A stretch of 64,000 bases of DNA from CAVQCJ01 sp963849365 (lineage in GTDB: Bacteria > Actinomycetota > Actinomycetes > Prado026). Position numbers and translations under genes: made by a program. This document shows positions 1 through 8,281 of the stretch, piece after piece; positions within the stretch are counted from its first letter, which is position 1, and each line of letters opens with the position of its first letter. The DNA is taken from contig CAWKHA010000003.1 in the NCBI GenBank assembly GCA_963849365.1, positions 124,001 to 188,000 on the forward strand, given 5' to 3'. Under the pieces are notes generated by a model. It made no database searches and had not been told where the DNA came from. It was given only the letters and a program-made list of their open reading frames with translations.

Positions 1-1002
1 CCCGCGCACCGCCAGCTCGACACCGAGCAGGCTCTGGGCGACGCTCGCCGTGCCGCCGGCACCGTCCAGCTCGGCCAGCAGAGTGCGGGCCGCGACGCGA
101 CCGATCTCGTGCAGGGGCAGCCGCACGGTGGTCAACGGGGGCGTCAGTTTGTCCACCATCGGCATGTCGTTGAAGCCCACCACGGAGACATCGTCCGGAC
201 AGCGGATGCCGTGCTCGGCGAGGACGGACAGCACGCCGAGCGCGAGCAGGTCGTTGCCGGCCATGATCGCGGTGAACTCCCCGGCGGACGAGAGCATCCG
301 CCTGGTCGCCTCCGCCCCGGAAGCCTCGGTGTACGCGGCCGCGGAGGTCACCGACCGCCGACCTGTCGGCAGTCCGTGGAACCGCACGGCCTGACGGAAG
401 GCGGCGGAGCGCTCGCGCCCCGTTGACGTGTCCTGCGGACCGGCGACGTACGCGATGCGGCGGTGCCCGAGCGCGACCAGGTGGTCCACGGCGAGGCGGA
501 TCCCGGTGCGCTCGTCACCGCCGACGTAGGGCAGGACACGACTGGCCGTGTTCCGGTTGACCAGGACAGTGGGCAGGTCGGAGTCGGCCAGCTCGTCCAG
601 GACGGGGTCCTGCCACCGGGCGGTGGCGATGATGAACCCGTCGGCACCGCGGGCCCGCAGCTGCTCGACCTGCCGTCGCTCGGTGCCCATGTCGTTGTCG
701 GTGTCCGTCAGCACCAGCGTGTAGCCCGCCTCGCTGAGCACCTGCTCGGCCCCGCGGACGATGGGCGGGAACAGCGGGTTGGTGATGTCGGGCACGACCA
801 TGCCCACCACGTAGGAGCGCGCGGTCCTCAGGCCACGCGCCAGCGTGTTGGGGACATAGCCCAGCCGCTGCGCCGCGAGCACCACGCGCCGGGATGTCTC
901 GCGGCTGACCTGGTCCCGGGTGGCAGGGTTCAGCGCCCGACTGGCCGTACCGGGATGGACCCCGGCTGCTTCGGCCACGTCGATCAGCTTCACCCGCTGC
1001 AT
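1..1002 (-). CDS. LacI-family transcriptional regulator (3' end outside window)
   Basis: Minus-strand frame open from an ATG at 1002 to the window edge (334 codons, no stop reached). The N-terminus (VKLIDVAEAAGVHPGTASRA, residues 4-23) is a LacI-type helix-turn-helix, followed by the hinge region and a periplasmic-binding-protein-like sensor domain (YVVGMVVPDITNPLFPPIVR near residue 61). It faces away from the transporter/catabolic operon starting at 1221, and three LacI-type operators lie between and into that operon. The likely role is ligand-responsive repression of the operon and perhaps of itself. The inducer is unknown but is presumably the imported substrate. Family call is firm; the target is inferred from position and operators. 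Confidence 0.93.
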   Translation of the reverse strand, partial: MQRVKLIDVAEAAGVHPGTASRALNPATRDQVSRETSRRVVLAAQRLGYVPNTLARGLRTARSYVVGMVVPDITNPLFPPIVRGAEQVLSEAGYTLVLTDTDNDMGTERRQVEQLRARGADGFIIATARWQDPVLDELADSDLPTVLVNRNTASRVLPYVGGDERTGIRLAVDHLVALGHRRIAYVAGPQDTSTGRERSAAFRQAVRFHGLPTGRRSVTSAAAYTEASGAEATRRMLSSAGEFTAIMAGNDLLALGVLSVLAEHGIRCPDDVSVVGFNDMPMVDKLTPPLTTVRLPLHEIGRVAARTLLAELDGAGGTASVAQSLLGVELAVRG

Positions 1003-1037
1003 GCGGTCAGCGTAGGGCCTTCGATCGATCTTGGAGC

Positions 1038-1049
1038 GCAATCGGTTGC
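1038..1049. promoter_or_regulatory. LacI-type operator, site 1
   Basis: GCAATCGGTTGC is a near-perfect palindrome centred on CG, the form bound by LacI/PurR-type regulators. It lies 36 bp upstream of the regulator's start codon, so it could serve autoregulation. Confidence 0.7.
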
Positions 1050-1102
1050 TAGACATCACAACGACGTTGAATGTCAGGACTGCATCGTTTCCGTCCGGTG
1101 TC

Positions 1103-1131
1103 TTGACAGCGGTAGATCTCTGCTGCACATT
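1103..1131 (+). promoter_or_regulatory. Putative sigma-70-type promoter of the transporter operon
   Basis: A perfect -35 box TTGACA at 1103-1108 is followed, after 17 bp, by a weak -10-like CACATT at 1126-1131. Operator site 2 begins 5 bp downstream, where a repressor would block initiation. The -10 match is poor, so the start site is only approximate. Confidence 0.45.
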
Positions 1132-1135
1132 GACC

Positions 1136-1147
1136 GCAATCGTTTGT
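1136..1147. promoter_or_regulatory. LacI-type operator, site 2
   Basis: GCAATCGTTTGT matches site 1 at 10 of 12 positions. It sits just downstream of the predicted -10 box, a classic repressing position. Its centre is 98 bp from that of site 1. Confidence 0.65.
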
Positions 1148-1220
1148 GCCAAGAGCTCGAGCGAGCGGCAACGGACGCCTGGGTCCGCAGTTCTCCAAGC
1201 CTCGTCATGGAGGATCGGTC

Positions 1221-2480
1221 ATGGCACGGAACAATCGTTTGCGGGGTCGTAGCGCGGCAGCGTTCGGTGTCTCGTCGCTCGTCGCGATGGTGGCGCTGGC
1301 CGCGTGCAGCTCCGGCTCCAGCACCTCCGGGGCGACCTCGTCGTCAGCCAACAAGGCGCCGCTGGTGATCGGTGCGTCGATCTCCCTCACCGGGGACTTC
1401 GCCGACCCCGGCAAGGCCGTGAAGAACGGGTACGACCTGTGGGCGCAGGAGGTCAACGCGAAGGGCGGCATCCTCGGTCGCCAGGTCCAGTTCAAGATCG
1501 TGGACGACGCGTCCAGCCCGACCCAGGTCGTAACGAACTACCAGAACCTCATCAACTCCGACAAGGTCGACCTCGTGTTCGGACCGTTCTCGAGCCTGCT
1601 CACCGTGCCTGCGTCGCAGGTGGCCAAGCGCTACGGCTACGCGTTCATCGAGCCGGCAGGCGGCGGCCCCAAGGTGTTCGCGCAGAACCTCGACAACCTG
1701 TTCTTCGTCCAGCCGGCGCCGGTCGTGAAGTCCGGTGACGTCTTCGCCGACTGGGTGCTCTCGCTGCCCGCCGCCGACAGGCCCGCGACCGCGGCGTACG
1801 CCGAGCTGGACGACCCGTTCGCGTCGCCCATCGCGGAGAACATCCGCGCACGGTTCGAGGCGGCTGGCATCAAGACCGTCTACAAGGAGGTCTACCCGGC
1901 CGAGACGCAGGACTTCTCGGCGATCATGTCCAAGGTCGTGGCCGCCAACCCGGACGTGCTGATCAGCGGCACGCAGAGCGAGGACGCCTACGCGCAGGTG
2001 AAGAGCCTGGTGCAGCTGAAGTTCAGCCCGAAGTTCATGTTCATGTCGAACGGGGCCAACTCTCCGGGCGAGTTCCCGGACAAGGTCGGGGCGCAGAACG
2101 TGGCCGGGATCATGTCCGCGGGGGACTGGTTCCCCGACTCGACCGCGCACGGCAGCGCGGACTTCACTGCGGCCTACCTCAAGGCGTACGGCGGGACTGC
2201 TGACACCATCGACAACACCAGTGCCGAGGCCTACGCCGCCGGCCAGCTGCTCGAGGAGGTCGCGGCCAAGACCGGGAAGGTGGACAACGCGACGATCATC
2301 AAGACCCTGCACCAGGGCACCTGGCCCACGCTCCTCGGCGACCTCAGCTGGGGCCCCGACGGAGCCCCGTCCGGGAGCTTCAGCCTGATCCAGTGGCAGG
2401 GCGGCAAGCTGGTGCCGGTCTTCCCCGCCTCCGCGGCGCAGGCCCAGCCGGTGTACCCCAAGCCGGGATGGGGAGGGTGA
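1221..2480 (+). CDS. ABC transporter substrate-binding lipoprotein, branched-chain amino acid/amide type
   Basis: 419 aa. The ATG at 1221 is preceded by GGAGG at 1209-1213. Residues 1-29 form a lipoprotein signal: basic N-terminus, hydrophobic stretch and lipobox LAAC with the lipidated Cys at 29. The mature part starts PLVIGASISLTGDFADPGKA, typical of type-I periplasmic binding proteins (Peripla_BP_6, LivJ-like). It should capture the ligand outside the membrane for the two permeases and two ATPases that follow directly. The family covers branched-chain amino acids, amides, urea and aromatic acids, so the ligand cannot be read from sequence. An in-frame start further upstream (1146) would add residues ahead of the signal peptide and is unlikely. 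Confidence 0.93.
   Translation: MARNNRLRGRSAAAFGVSSLVAMVALAACSSGSSTSGATSSSANKAPLVIGASISLTGDFADPGKAVKNGYDLWAQEVNAKGGILGRQVQFKIVDDASSPTQVVTNYQNLINSDKVDLVFGPFSSLLTVPASQVAKRYGYAFIEPAGGGPKVFAQNLDNLFFVQPAPVVKSGDVFADWVLSLPAADRPATAAYAELDDPFASPIAENIRARFEAAGIKTVYKEVYPAETQDFSAIMSKVVAANPDVLISGTQSEDAYAQVKSLVQLKFSPKFMFMSNGANSPGEFPDKVGAQNVAGIMSAGDWFPDSTAHGSADFTAAYLKAYGGTADTIDNTSAEAYAAGQLLEEVAAKTGKVDNATIIKTLHQGTWPTLLGDLSWGPDGAPSGSFSLIQWQGGKLVPVFPASAAQAQPVYPKPGWGG
1231..1242. promoter_or_regulatory. LacI-type operator, site 3, inside the coding region
   Basis: ACAATCGTTTGC matches site 2 at 10 of 12 positions and lies within codons 4-8 of the binding-protein gene. Its centre is 95 bp from site 2, about nine helical turns, which fits looping by a multimeric repressor. 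Confidence 0.55.
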
Positions 2481-2487
2481 CCAACGG

Positions 2488-3366
2488 ATGCACGCCCTGA
2501 TCCAAGGCGTGATCCTCGGGGCGCTGACCGGAGGCGTGTACGCACTGATGGCCTCCGGTCAGACCCTGATCTTCGGGATCATGAAAGTGGTCAACCTGGC
2601 GCAGGGCGCGTTCGTGATCATGTCGGCATACCTCGCGTACCAGCTGTTCACCTCGTTCGGGGTCGATCCCTTCGTCGCGATCCCGGTCACCACCGTGGTG
2701 ATGTTCGGCGTGGGCGTCGCGATCGAGCTCGCCTTCCTGCGGCCGCTGCGGCGCGAGGACAAGTCCGAGCTGAGCTTGCTGGTCACGTTCGCGGTCGCGC
2801 TCCTCATCGAGGGACTGCTCAGCGTCACCTTCAAGACGACGTACCGGAGCATCAACACCGGGTACGCGAACTCGAGCTGGACCTGGTTCGGCTACCAGGT
2901 GACTGTCGTGCGGTTCTGGGCTTTCGGCCTCTCGCTGGTTGCCCTGGGTCTCCTGTTCGTCCTGCTCAACCGCACGCGCTTCGGCCGCGCGGTGCGGGCC
3001 ACCGTGCAGAACCCCGAGTCCGCGCGCCTGCTCGGCGTGGACGCGCAGCGGGTGTCGGCGCTCGGCTTCGGGCTGGGAGCCGCGACAGCGGCGGCGGCCG
3101 GATCCGTGTACGGCCTGCTCTACCCGTTCAACTCCGGCAGCCACTACGACCTGATCTCCCGGCTGCTGTCGATCGTCGTGCTCGGCGGGCTGGGCAGCGT
3201 CGGCGGCGCCGTCATCGGCGCGGTAATCGTCTCGACGTCTTCGGCGGTCGTCGCCGCGACGGTCTCGCCGGCGTGGTCGGAGATGACGTTCTTCGTGATC
3301 CTGATCCTGGTCCTGCTGGTCCGGCCGCAAGGTCTGTTCGGCTCGCTCGAGCGGGGAGCGATATGA
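2488..3366 (+). CDS. ABC transporter permease, LivH type
   Basis: 292 aa. Starts 7 nt after the binding-protein stop. Several hydrophobic helices; the N-terminal GGVYALMASGQTLIFGIMKV stretch and C-terminal IVVLGGLGSVGGAVIGA loop are characteristic of LivH-type inner-membrane permeases of the branched-chain amino acid/amide importers. It forms the translocation pore with the second permease. The stop codon overlaps the start of that gene by 4 nt (ATGA), so the pair is translationally coupled. Confidence 0.93.
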   Translation: MHALIQGVILGALTGGVYALMASGQTLIFGIMKVVNLAQGAFVIMSAYLAYQLFTSFGVDPFVAIPVTTVVMFGVGVAIELAFLRPLRREDKSELSLLVTFAVALLIEGLLSVTFKTTYRSINTGYANSSWTWFGYQVTVVRFWAFGLSLVALGLLFVLLNRTRFGRAVRATVQNPESARLLGVDAQRVSALGFGLGAATAAAAGSVYGLLYPFNSGSHYDLISRLLSIVVLGGLGSVGGAVIGAVIVSTSSAVVAATVSPAWSEMTFFVILILVLLVRPQGLFGSLERGAI

Positions 3367-4400
3367 CCCTGGCCGGGGCCGCCCGCGGCGGAGCGTTCTT
3401 CGCGCTGCTCGTCCTGGCGCCGTTGCTGGGTCTGGAGCACTGGGTCGTCAACATGCTCATCTTCACGCTGATGTTCGCCACGATGTCGGGCGCGTGGAAC
3501 CTCGTCGGCGGGTTCGCCGGATACCCGTCGCTGGGGCATGCGGCGTTCTTCGGGATCGGCGCCTACACGTTGGCGATCATGTTCAAGGGTCACCAGCTGT
3601 CGACCGGGTACGAGCCGTTCATCGTGTTGCCGCTGGTGTTCGTGATCGCCGCGCTCATCGGCTGGCCGATCGCGCTGGTGTCCATGCGGACGCGTGCGGA
3701 CGTGTTCGCCATCGTGACCATCACCCTGCTCTTCGTCGTGCAGACGCTCGCGTTCAACCTGCGCGACCTGACCGGTGGCGCCCAGGGCATCGCCCTGCCC
3801 ATCCCACCGTTCCCCGCAGCGACGTTCGAGCGTCCGTACTACTTCGTCATGGTCGCCCTGCTCGCCCTGACGATGGGCCTGACCTGGTTGGTGATGCGCA
3901 GCAAGTTCGGGCTCTCCCTGGTGTCGGTGCGGGCCGATGAGGACAAGGCACGCGGGGTCGGCGTGCACGTGACCGGCGTCAAGGTGCTCGCCTTCAGCGT
4001 CAGTGTCGGCATCGTGGCGATGGTCGGCGGCGTGTGGGCGTACTACGAGAGCTTCATCTACCCGCAGTTCGCGGTGGACCCGTTGGTCACCATCGCGATC
4101 GTGCTGATGACCTTCCTGGGCGGGCGCGCCACGCTGTGGGGACCGGTCCTGGGCGCCTTCGTCCTCGAGACCGGCCAGCAGTACCTGGCCTACCGGCTGG
4201 GCGCGAGCCAGTTCTACCTGATCGCGTACGCCCTGGTGTTCCTGCTGATCATGCTGCTGCTGCCGCGCGGGATCCTGCCCACGGTGGCGGACCGGCTGCG
4301 TCGCCGGCGGAGGGCGGCGAGCCTGGACGCCGCCGCCGACCCGGCCGAGGCCGTCCCGCTCGGTCACTCGGTCGGCGCCCCGGGAGGTGGCCGGTCATGA
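3363..4400 (+). CDS. ABC transporter permease, LivM type
   Basis: 345 aa from the ATG at 3363, which overlaps the previous stop; an in-frame start 90 nt upstream lies inside the preceding gene and is unlikely. About ten hydrophobic segments, with the NLVGGFAGYPSLGHAAFFGI region (start of the LivM permease domain) near residues 45-64. The C-terminus carries a basic, then acidic-to-neutral cytoplasmic tail (RLRRRRRAASLDAA). Its stop overlaps the ATG of the ATPase gene by 4 nt. Confidence 0.93.
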   Translation: MTLAGAARGGAFFALLVLAPLLGLEHWVVNMLIFTLMFATMSGAWNLVGGFAGYPSLGHAAFFGIGAYTLAIMFKGHQLSTGYEPFIVLPLVFVIAALIGWPIALVSMRTRADVFAIVTITLLFVVQTLAFNLRDLTGGAQGIALPIPPFPAATFERPYYFVMVALLALTMGLTWLVMRSKFGLSLVSVRADEDKARGVGVHVTGVKVLAFSVSVGIVAMVGGVWAYYESFIYPQFAVDPLVTIAIVLMTFLGGRATLWGPVLGAFVLETGQQYLAYRLGASQFYLIAYALVFLLIMLLLPRGILPTVADRLRRRRRAASLDAAADPAEAVPLGHSVGAPGGGRS

Positions 4401-5128
4401 CCGGTCTCCTCGGTGTCGACGGCGTCAGCAAGCGCTTCGGCGGCGTCCAGGCGGTCGACGACTGTTCGATGAGCGTCGAGGAAGGCACCGTCACCGGGCT
4501 CATCGGCCCGAACGGCTCGGGCAAGACGACGTTGTTCAACATCGTCACGGGGTACCTGCGAGCGGACTCGGGTCGGGTCGTGTTCGCCGGGCGCGACGTC
4601 ACGGGGACAGACGCCGGGCACCTGTACCGGCACGGCCTGTCCCGTACCTTCCAGCAGGCCCGGGTGTTCCCGCAGCTGACGGTGCTGGAGAACCTGGCCG
4701 TGGCGGGTGGGTACACCTGGCGGCAGACGTTCACCCGTCGGATCGGGCGTGCGGACCGGCTGCGGGCGGACGCCCTGCTCGCGGAGTTCACCCTCGGCCC
4801 GGTCGCCGACCTGTTGGCTGCCGAGCTCTCGTACGGGCAGCGCAAGCTGCTGGAGTTCGCCGCCGTGCTGATGAGCGCGCCGCGCCTGGTGATGCTCGAC
4901 GAGCCGACGGCGGGGGTGAACCCGGTCCTGATCGAGACGATGGAACGGCACATCAGGCAGCGCCAGGCGGCCGGCATCACCTTCCTCGTCGTCGAGCACG
5001 ACATGGGCTTCGTGATGCGACTGTGCGACCCGGTGGTCGTGCTGGACGCCGGACGGCCGATCTTCGCCGGGCCGCCCGAGCAGGTGCAGTCGAACGCCGC
5101 CGTCCTCGACGCGTACCTGGGGGCGTAG
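4397..5128 (+). CDS. ABC transporter ATP-binding protein, LivG type
   Basis: 243 aa. Starts at ATG 4397, overlapping the permease stop. Walker A GPNGSGKT at residues 37-44, signature-like LSYGQRKLLEFA, Walker B LVMLDEP followed by TAGVNP, and a switch-His region VVEHDMGFVM. The LSYGQ form and the long insert between Q-loop and signature are typical of LivG ATPases. One of two ATPases that energise the importer. Confidence 0.93.
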   Translation: MTGLLGVDGVSKRFGGVQAVDDCSMSVEEGTVTGLIGPNGSGKTTLFNIVTGYLRADSGRVVFAGRDVTGTDAGHLYRHGLSRTFQQARVFPQLTVLENLAVAGGYTWRQTFTRRIGRADRLRADALLAEFTLGPVADLLAAELSYGQRKLLEFAAVLMSAPRLVMLDEPTAGVNPVLIETMERHIRQRQAAGITFLVVEHDMGFVMRLCDPVVVLDAGRPIFAGPPEQVQSNAAVLDAYLGA

Positions 5129-5130
5129 CG

Positions 5131-5880
5131 ATGGTCACCGTCCTGGAGCTGCGCGGGGTCGTGGCCGGCTACGGCGCCGGCGACATCCTCAAGGGTGTAG
5201 ACCTGGACGTGGGACAGAGCACGATCACCTGCCTGATCGGGCCGAACGGTGCCGGCAAGTCGACCGTGCTCAAGACGGTCAGCGGGCTGCTCAGGCCACG
5301 GCGGGGCACGGTGACCTTCGAGGGCGAGGAGATCAGCCGCCTCAGCCCCAAGGCGCGACTGCGGCTGGGCATCGTGCACGTGCCGCAGGAGCGCAGCCTG
5401 TTCCCGGCGATGTCGGTCTGGGACAACCTGTTGATGGGCGGCTACCTGCTCAGGGACCAGGCGCTCCTGCGAGCGCGGCTGGAGCAGGCGGTCGAGGCGT
5501 TCCCGCTGTGTCGCGCCCGCGCCCACGAGCATGCAGGGTCGCTGTCGGGCGGTGAGCAGAAGCAGGTCGAGCTCGCCCGGACCCTGGTCCTCGATCCGCG
5601 CCTGATCCTGCTGGACGAACCTTCGATCGGGCTGGACCCCAAGTCCCGTCAGCTCGTGTTCGCCAGCGTGCAGGCCTTGTCGTCGACAGGTCGCACCGTC
5701 GTCCTCGTCGAGCAGAACGCCCGCTCGGGCCTGGCGGCGTCCGACGTCGGAGCGGTCCTGGAGTCCGGGGCGGTGCGTCTGGTCGACAGCGGGCGGAACC
5801 TGCTCGACAACCCGGAGGTCGCCCGGCTGTACCTCGGTGCGGCCGGACATCGACCTCCGAGTGCCGCGAGCGCGCCATGA
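5131..5880 (+). CDS. ABC transporter ATP-binding protein, LivF type
   Basis: 249 aa. ATG 5131 is 2 nt after the LivG stop. Walker A GPNGAGKS at residues 37-44, signature LSGGEQKQVELAR, Walker B RLILLDEP, followed by SIGLDPK and the H-loop region replaced by VVLVEQNARSG, as in LivF proteins. Completes a five-component importer. The last residues are followed by a 73-nt gap before the dehydrogenase gene. Confidence 0.93.
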   Translation: MVTVLELRGVVAGYGAGDILKGVDLDVGQSTITCLIGPNGAGKSTVLKTVSGLLRPRRGTVTFEGEEISRLSPKARLRLGIVHVPQERSLFPAMSVWDNLLMGGYLLRDQALLRARLEQAVEAFPLCRARAHEHAGSLSGGEQKQVELARTLVLDPRLILLDEPSIGLDPKSRQLVFASVQALSSTGRTVVLVEQNARSGLAASDVGAVLESGAVRLVDSGRNLLDNPEVARLYLGAAGHRPPSAASAP

Positions 5881-5953
5881 CACCACCCAGCACCATGTGC
5901 CCGGCCCGACCGACACCGTCCAGCCCCGAGCGACCCCGGAGAAGGATCACGTG

Positions 5954-6928
5954 ATGACTGCACAGGACTCCCGCGTCGGATGGGTCGGCACCGGCCGCAT
6001 GGGCCACGCGATCGTCCGCCGCCTCCTCGCGGCCGGCACCGACGTGCACGTGTGGAACCGGACGCGGAGCAAGGCCGAGGACCTGGCCGCGGACGGCGCC
6101 ACGATCGTCGACGCCGTCGCCGACCTGGCCGGTCGGGACGTCGTCTTCACGATGGTGGCGGCCGACCCCGACCTGCTCGAGGTCACCCTCGGCCCGGGCG
6201 GCTTGCTGCGCCAGCCCGAGGCACCGAAGTACCTCGTCGACTCGAGCACGGTGTCCGCGCAGACCTCGGACCGGGTCCGGGCCGAGGCCGCCCTGCGCGG
6301 CACGGTCCTGCTGGCGGCACCGGTGAGCGGGAACGCGAAGGTCGTGAAGGCCGGTCGGCTGTCCGTCGCTGTCTCCGGGCCGGCCGACGCGTACGCCGTG
6401 GTCGAGCCGCTGCTCGCCGTCTTCGGCCAGTCGGTGACCTACGTCGGCGAGGGCGACCTCGCCCGGCTGGTGAAGCTCGCTCACAACATCCTCCTCGGCG
6501 TGGTCGTCCAGTCGCTGGCCGAGGTCACCGTGCTGGCCGAGCGAGGTGGCATCTCCCGTGCCGCGTTCCTCGAGTTCATCAACGGTTCCGTGCTCGGCTC
6601 TGTGTTCACGCGGTACAAGAGCCCGGCGTTCGTGAACCTCGACCTCACACCGACGTTCACGTCGCAGCTGCTGGAGAAGGACTTCGACCTCGGTCTCGCC
6701 GCGGCGCACGAGCTGAGTGTGCCGCTGCCGCTCGCCGCGACGGCGCACCAGCTGATCCAGGACCTGGTGGGGCGCGGCCACGCGGACGATGACTTCGCCG
6801 CCCTCCTGGTCGAGCAGGGCAGACGGTCCGGCGTCGAGCTGCTCCCGGAGAACGTGGTGGTCGACGACGGCCTCGCCTTCCCGTCACCCGAGCGTGCCGA
6901 GCCGGCCCTGCGGGAGGCCACCGGCTGA
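5954..6928 (+). CDS. NAD(P)-dependent beta-hydroxyacid dehydrogenase (3-hydroxyisobutyrate dehydrogenase family)
   Basis: 324 aa. ATG 5954 follows a GAGAAGGA ribosome site; GTG 5951 is an in-frame alternative. N-terminal Rossmann motif VGWVGTGRMGHAIV (residues 8-21). The catalytic Lys of the family is K174 in LARLVKLAHNILLG, and the substrate-binding SGNAKVVKAG stretch lies before it. Members oxidise 3-hydroxyisobutyrate or reduce tartronate semialdehyde; the exact substrate is not readable. Position between the importer and the dehydrogenases below suggests a step in breakdown of the imported compound. Confidence 0.88.
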   Translation: MTAQDSRVGWVGTGRMGHAIVRRLLAAGTDVHVWNRTRSKAEDLAADGATIVDAVADLAGRDVVFTMVAADPDLLEVTLGPGGLLRQPEAPKYLVDSSTVSAQTSDRVRAEAALRGTVLLAAPVSGNAKVVKAGRLSVAVSGPADAYAVVEPLLAVFGQSVTYVGEGDLARLVKLAHNILLGVVVQSLAEVTVLAERGGISRAAFLEFINGSVLGSVFTRYKSPAFVNLDLTPTFTSQLLEKDFDLGLAAAHELSVPLPLAATAHQLIQDLVGRGHADDDFAALLVEQGRRSGVELLPENVVVDDGLAFPSPERAEPALREATG

Positions 6929-6996
6929 CGAGGAGTCCGGGCCCAGCCAGGTCGACGCTCCCACCACGTCGACACCCCAGCCAGGAGGAGACAGAC

Positions 6997-8247
6997 ATGC
7001 CTGCCGGACACGGCGCGCTACCCGCCACACCAGGGCCCATGGGGGTCGACTTCGAGGCGCGCGTGGACTTCACCCGCCTGCGACGGTACCGGCTGGACCG
7101 GGCGCGTGCGGCACTGGAAGCCTCCGACCTCGGAGCGCTGCTGCTGTTCGACATCAACAACATCCGGTACGTCTCGGCGACCATGATCGGGGAGTGGGCG
7201 CGGGACAAGGTGGCCCGCTACACCCTGCTGACGCGCCACGGCGACCCGGTGGTGTGGGACTTCGGCTCCGCGGCGAGGCACCACCAGCTGTTCGCGCCGT
7301 GGATCACGCCTTCGGACAGTCGCGCCGGGATGCTCGGGCTGCGCGGTGCCGTGGCGCCGGACGCCGGACTGATCACGTCCGCCGTCGCCGAGATCCGCGC
7401 GGTCCTCGCCGAGCACGGTGTCGACGGCGAGCCGCTGGGCGTCGACATCGCCGAGACTCCGATGTTCCTGGAGCTGCAGCGGGCCGGGATCGACGTGCGG
7501 GACGCGCAGCAGGTGATGCTCGACGCCCGGCTGGTCAAGTCCGCGGACGAGCTCATGCTGCTGTCGACGGCGGCGGCGATGGTGGACGGCGTCTACCAGG
7601 ACATCACCGAGGCGCTCAAGCCCGGTGTCCGTGAGAACCAGATCGTGGCGCTGGCCAACAAGCGGCTGTACGAGATGGGCTCGGACGACGTCGAGGCCAT
7701 CAACGCCGTTTCGGGGGAGCGCTGCAACCCGCACCCGCACAACTTCACCGACCGGATGGTGCGCCCCGGCGACCAGGTCTACTTCGACATCATCCAGTCG
7801 TTCAACGGCTACCGCACCTGCTACTACCGCACGTTCGCGGTGGGGCGCTCGACCCCCGCGCAGCGTGATGCCTACACGAAGGCGCGCGAGTGGATCGACG
7901 CGGCGATCGAGATGGTCCGGCCCGGGGTGACCACCGACCAGATCGCCCGCCTGTGGCCGGCGGCGACCGAGTTCGGGTTCGAGAACGAGATGGCGGCGTT
8001 CGGGCTGCAGTTCGGCCACGGCCTGGGGCTGGGTCTGCACGAACGGCCGATCATCTCGCGGCTGAACTCCCTCGAGCACCCGGTCGAGCTGCAGGAGGGC
8101 ATGGTCTTCGCACTCGAGACGTACTGCCCTGCCACCGACGGCCACTCCGCAGCCCGCATCGAGGAGGAGGTCGTCGTCACCGCCGACGGTCCGGCGGTGC
8201 TCACGCTCTTCCCGGCCGAGGAGCTCTTCGTCACCAACCGCTTCTGA
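6997..8247 (+). CDS. M24-family 'pita-bread' hydrolase (creatinase/aminopeptidase P-like), altered metal site
   Basis: 416 aa. ATG 6997 is preceded by AGGAGGAGA. The N-terminal creatinase-like domain is recognisable by FDINNIRYVS (about residues 50-59); the C-terminal catalytic domain holds the expected His (HGLGLGLHE), Glu (FALETYCP) and Glu (ARIEEEVVV). The first metal Asp is D264 (YFDII), but the second position, 11 residues later, is Cys275 (RTCYYRTF) rather than Asp. The subfamily includes peptidases, creatinase, ectoine hydrolase and the DMSP lyase DddP, so the reaction is open. Same operon as the importer. Confidence 0.85.
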   Translation: MPAGHGALPATPGPMGVDFEARVDFTRLRRYRLDRARAALEASDLGALLLFDINNIRYVSATMIGEWARDKVARYTLLTRHGDPVVWDFGSAARHHQLFAPWITPSDSRAGMLGLRGAVAPDAGLITSAVAEIRAVLAEHGVDGEPLGVDIAETPMFLELQRAGIDVRDAQQVMLDARLVKSADELMLLSTAAAMVDGVYQDITEALKPGVRENQIVALANKRLYEMGSDDVEAINAVSGERCNPHPHNFTDRMVRPGDQVYFDIIQSFNGYRTCYYRTFAVGRSTPAQRDAYTKAREWIDAAIEMVRPGVTTDQIARLWPAATEFGFENEMAAFGLQFGHGLGLGLHERPIISRLNSLEHPVELQEGMVFALETYCPATDGHSAARIEEEVVVTADGPAVLTLFPAEELFVTNRF

Positions 8248-8281
8248 CCAGCATCGAACCTGAGGACAAGGGAAGCCCGCG

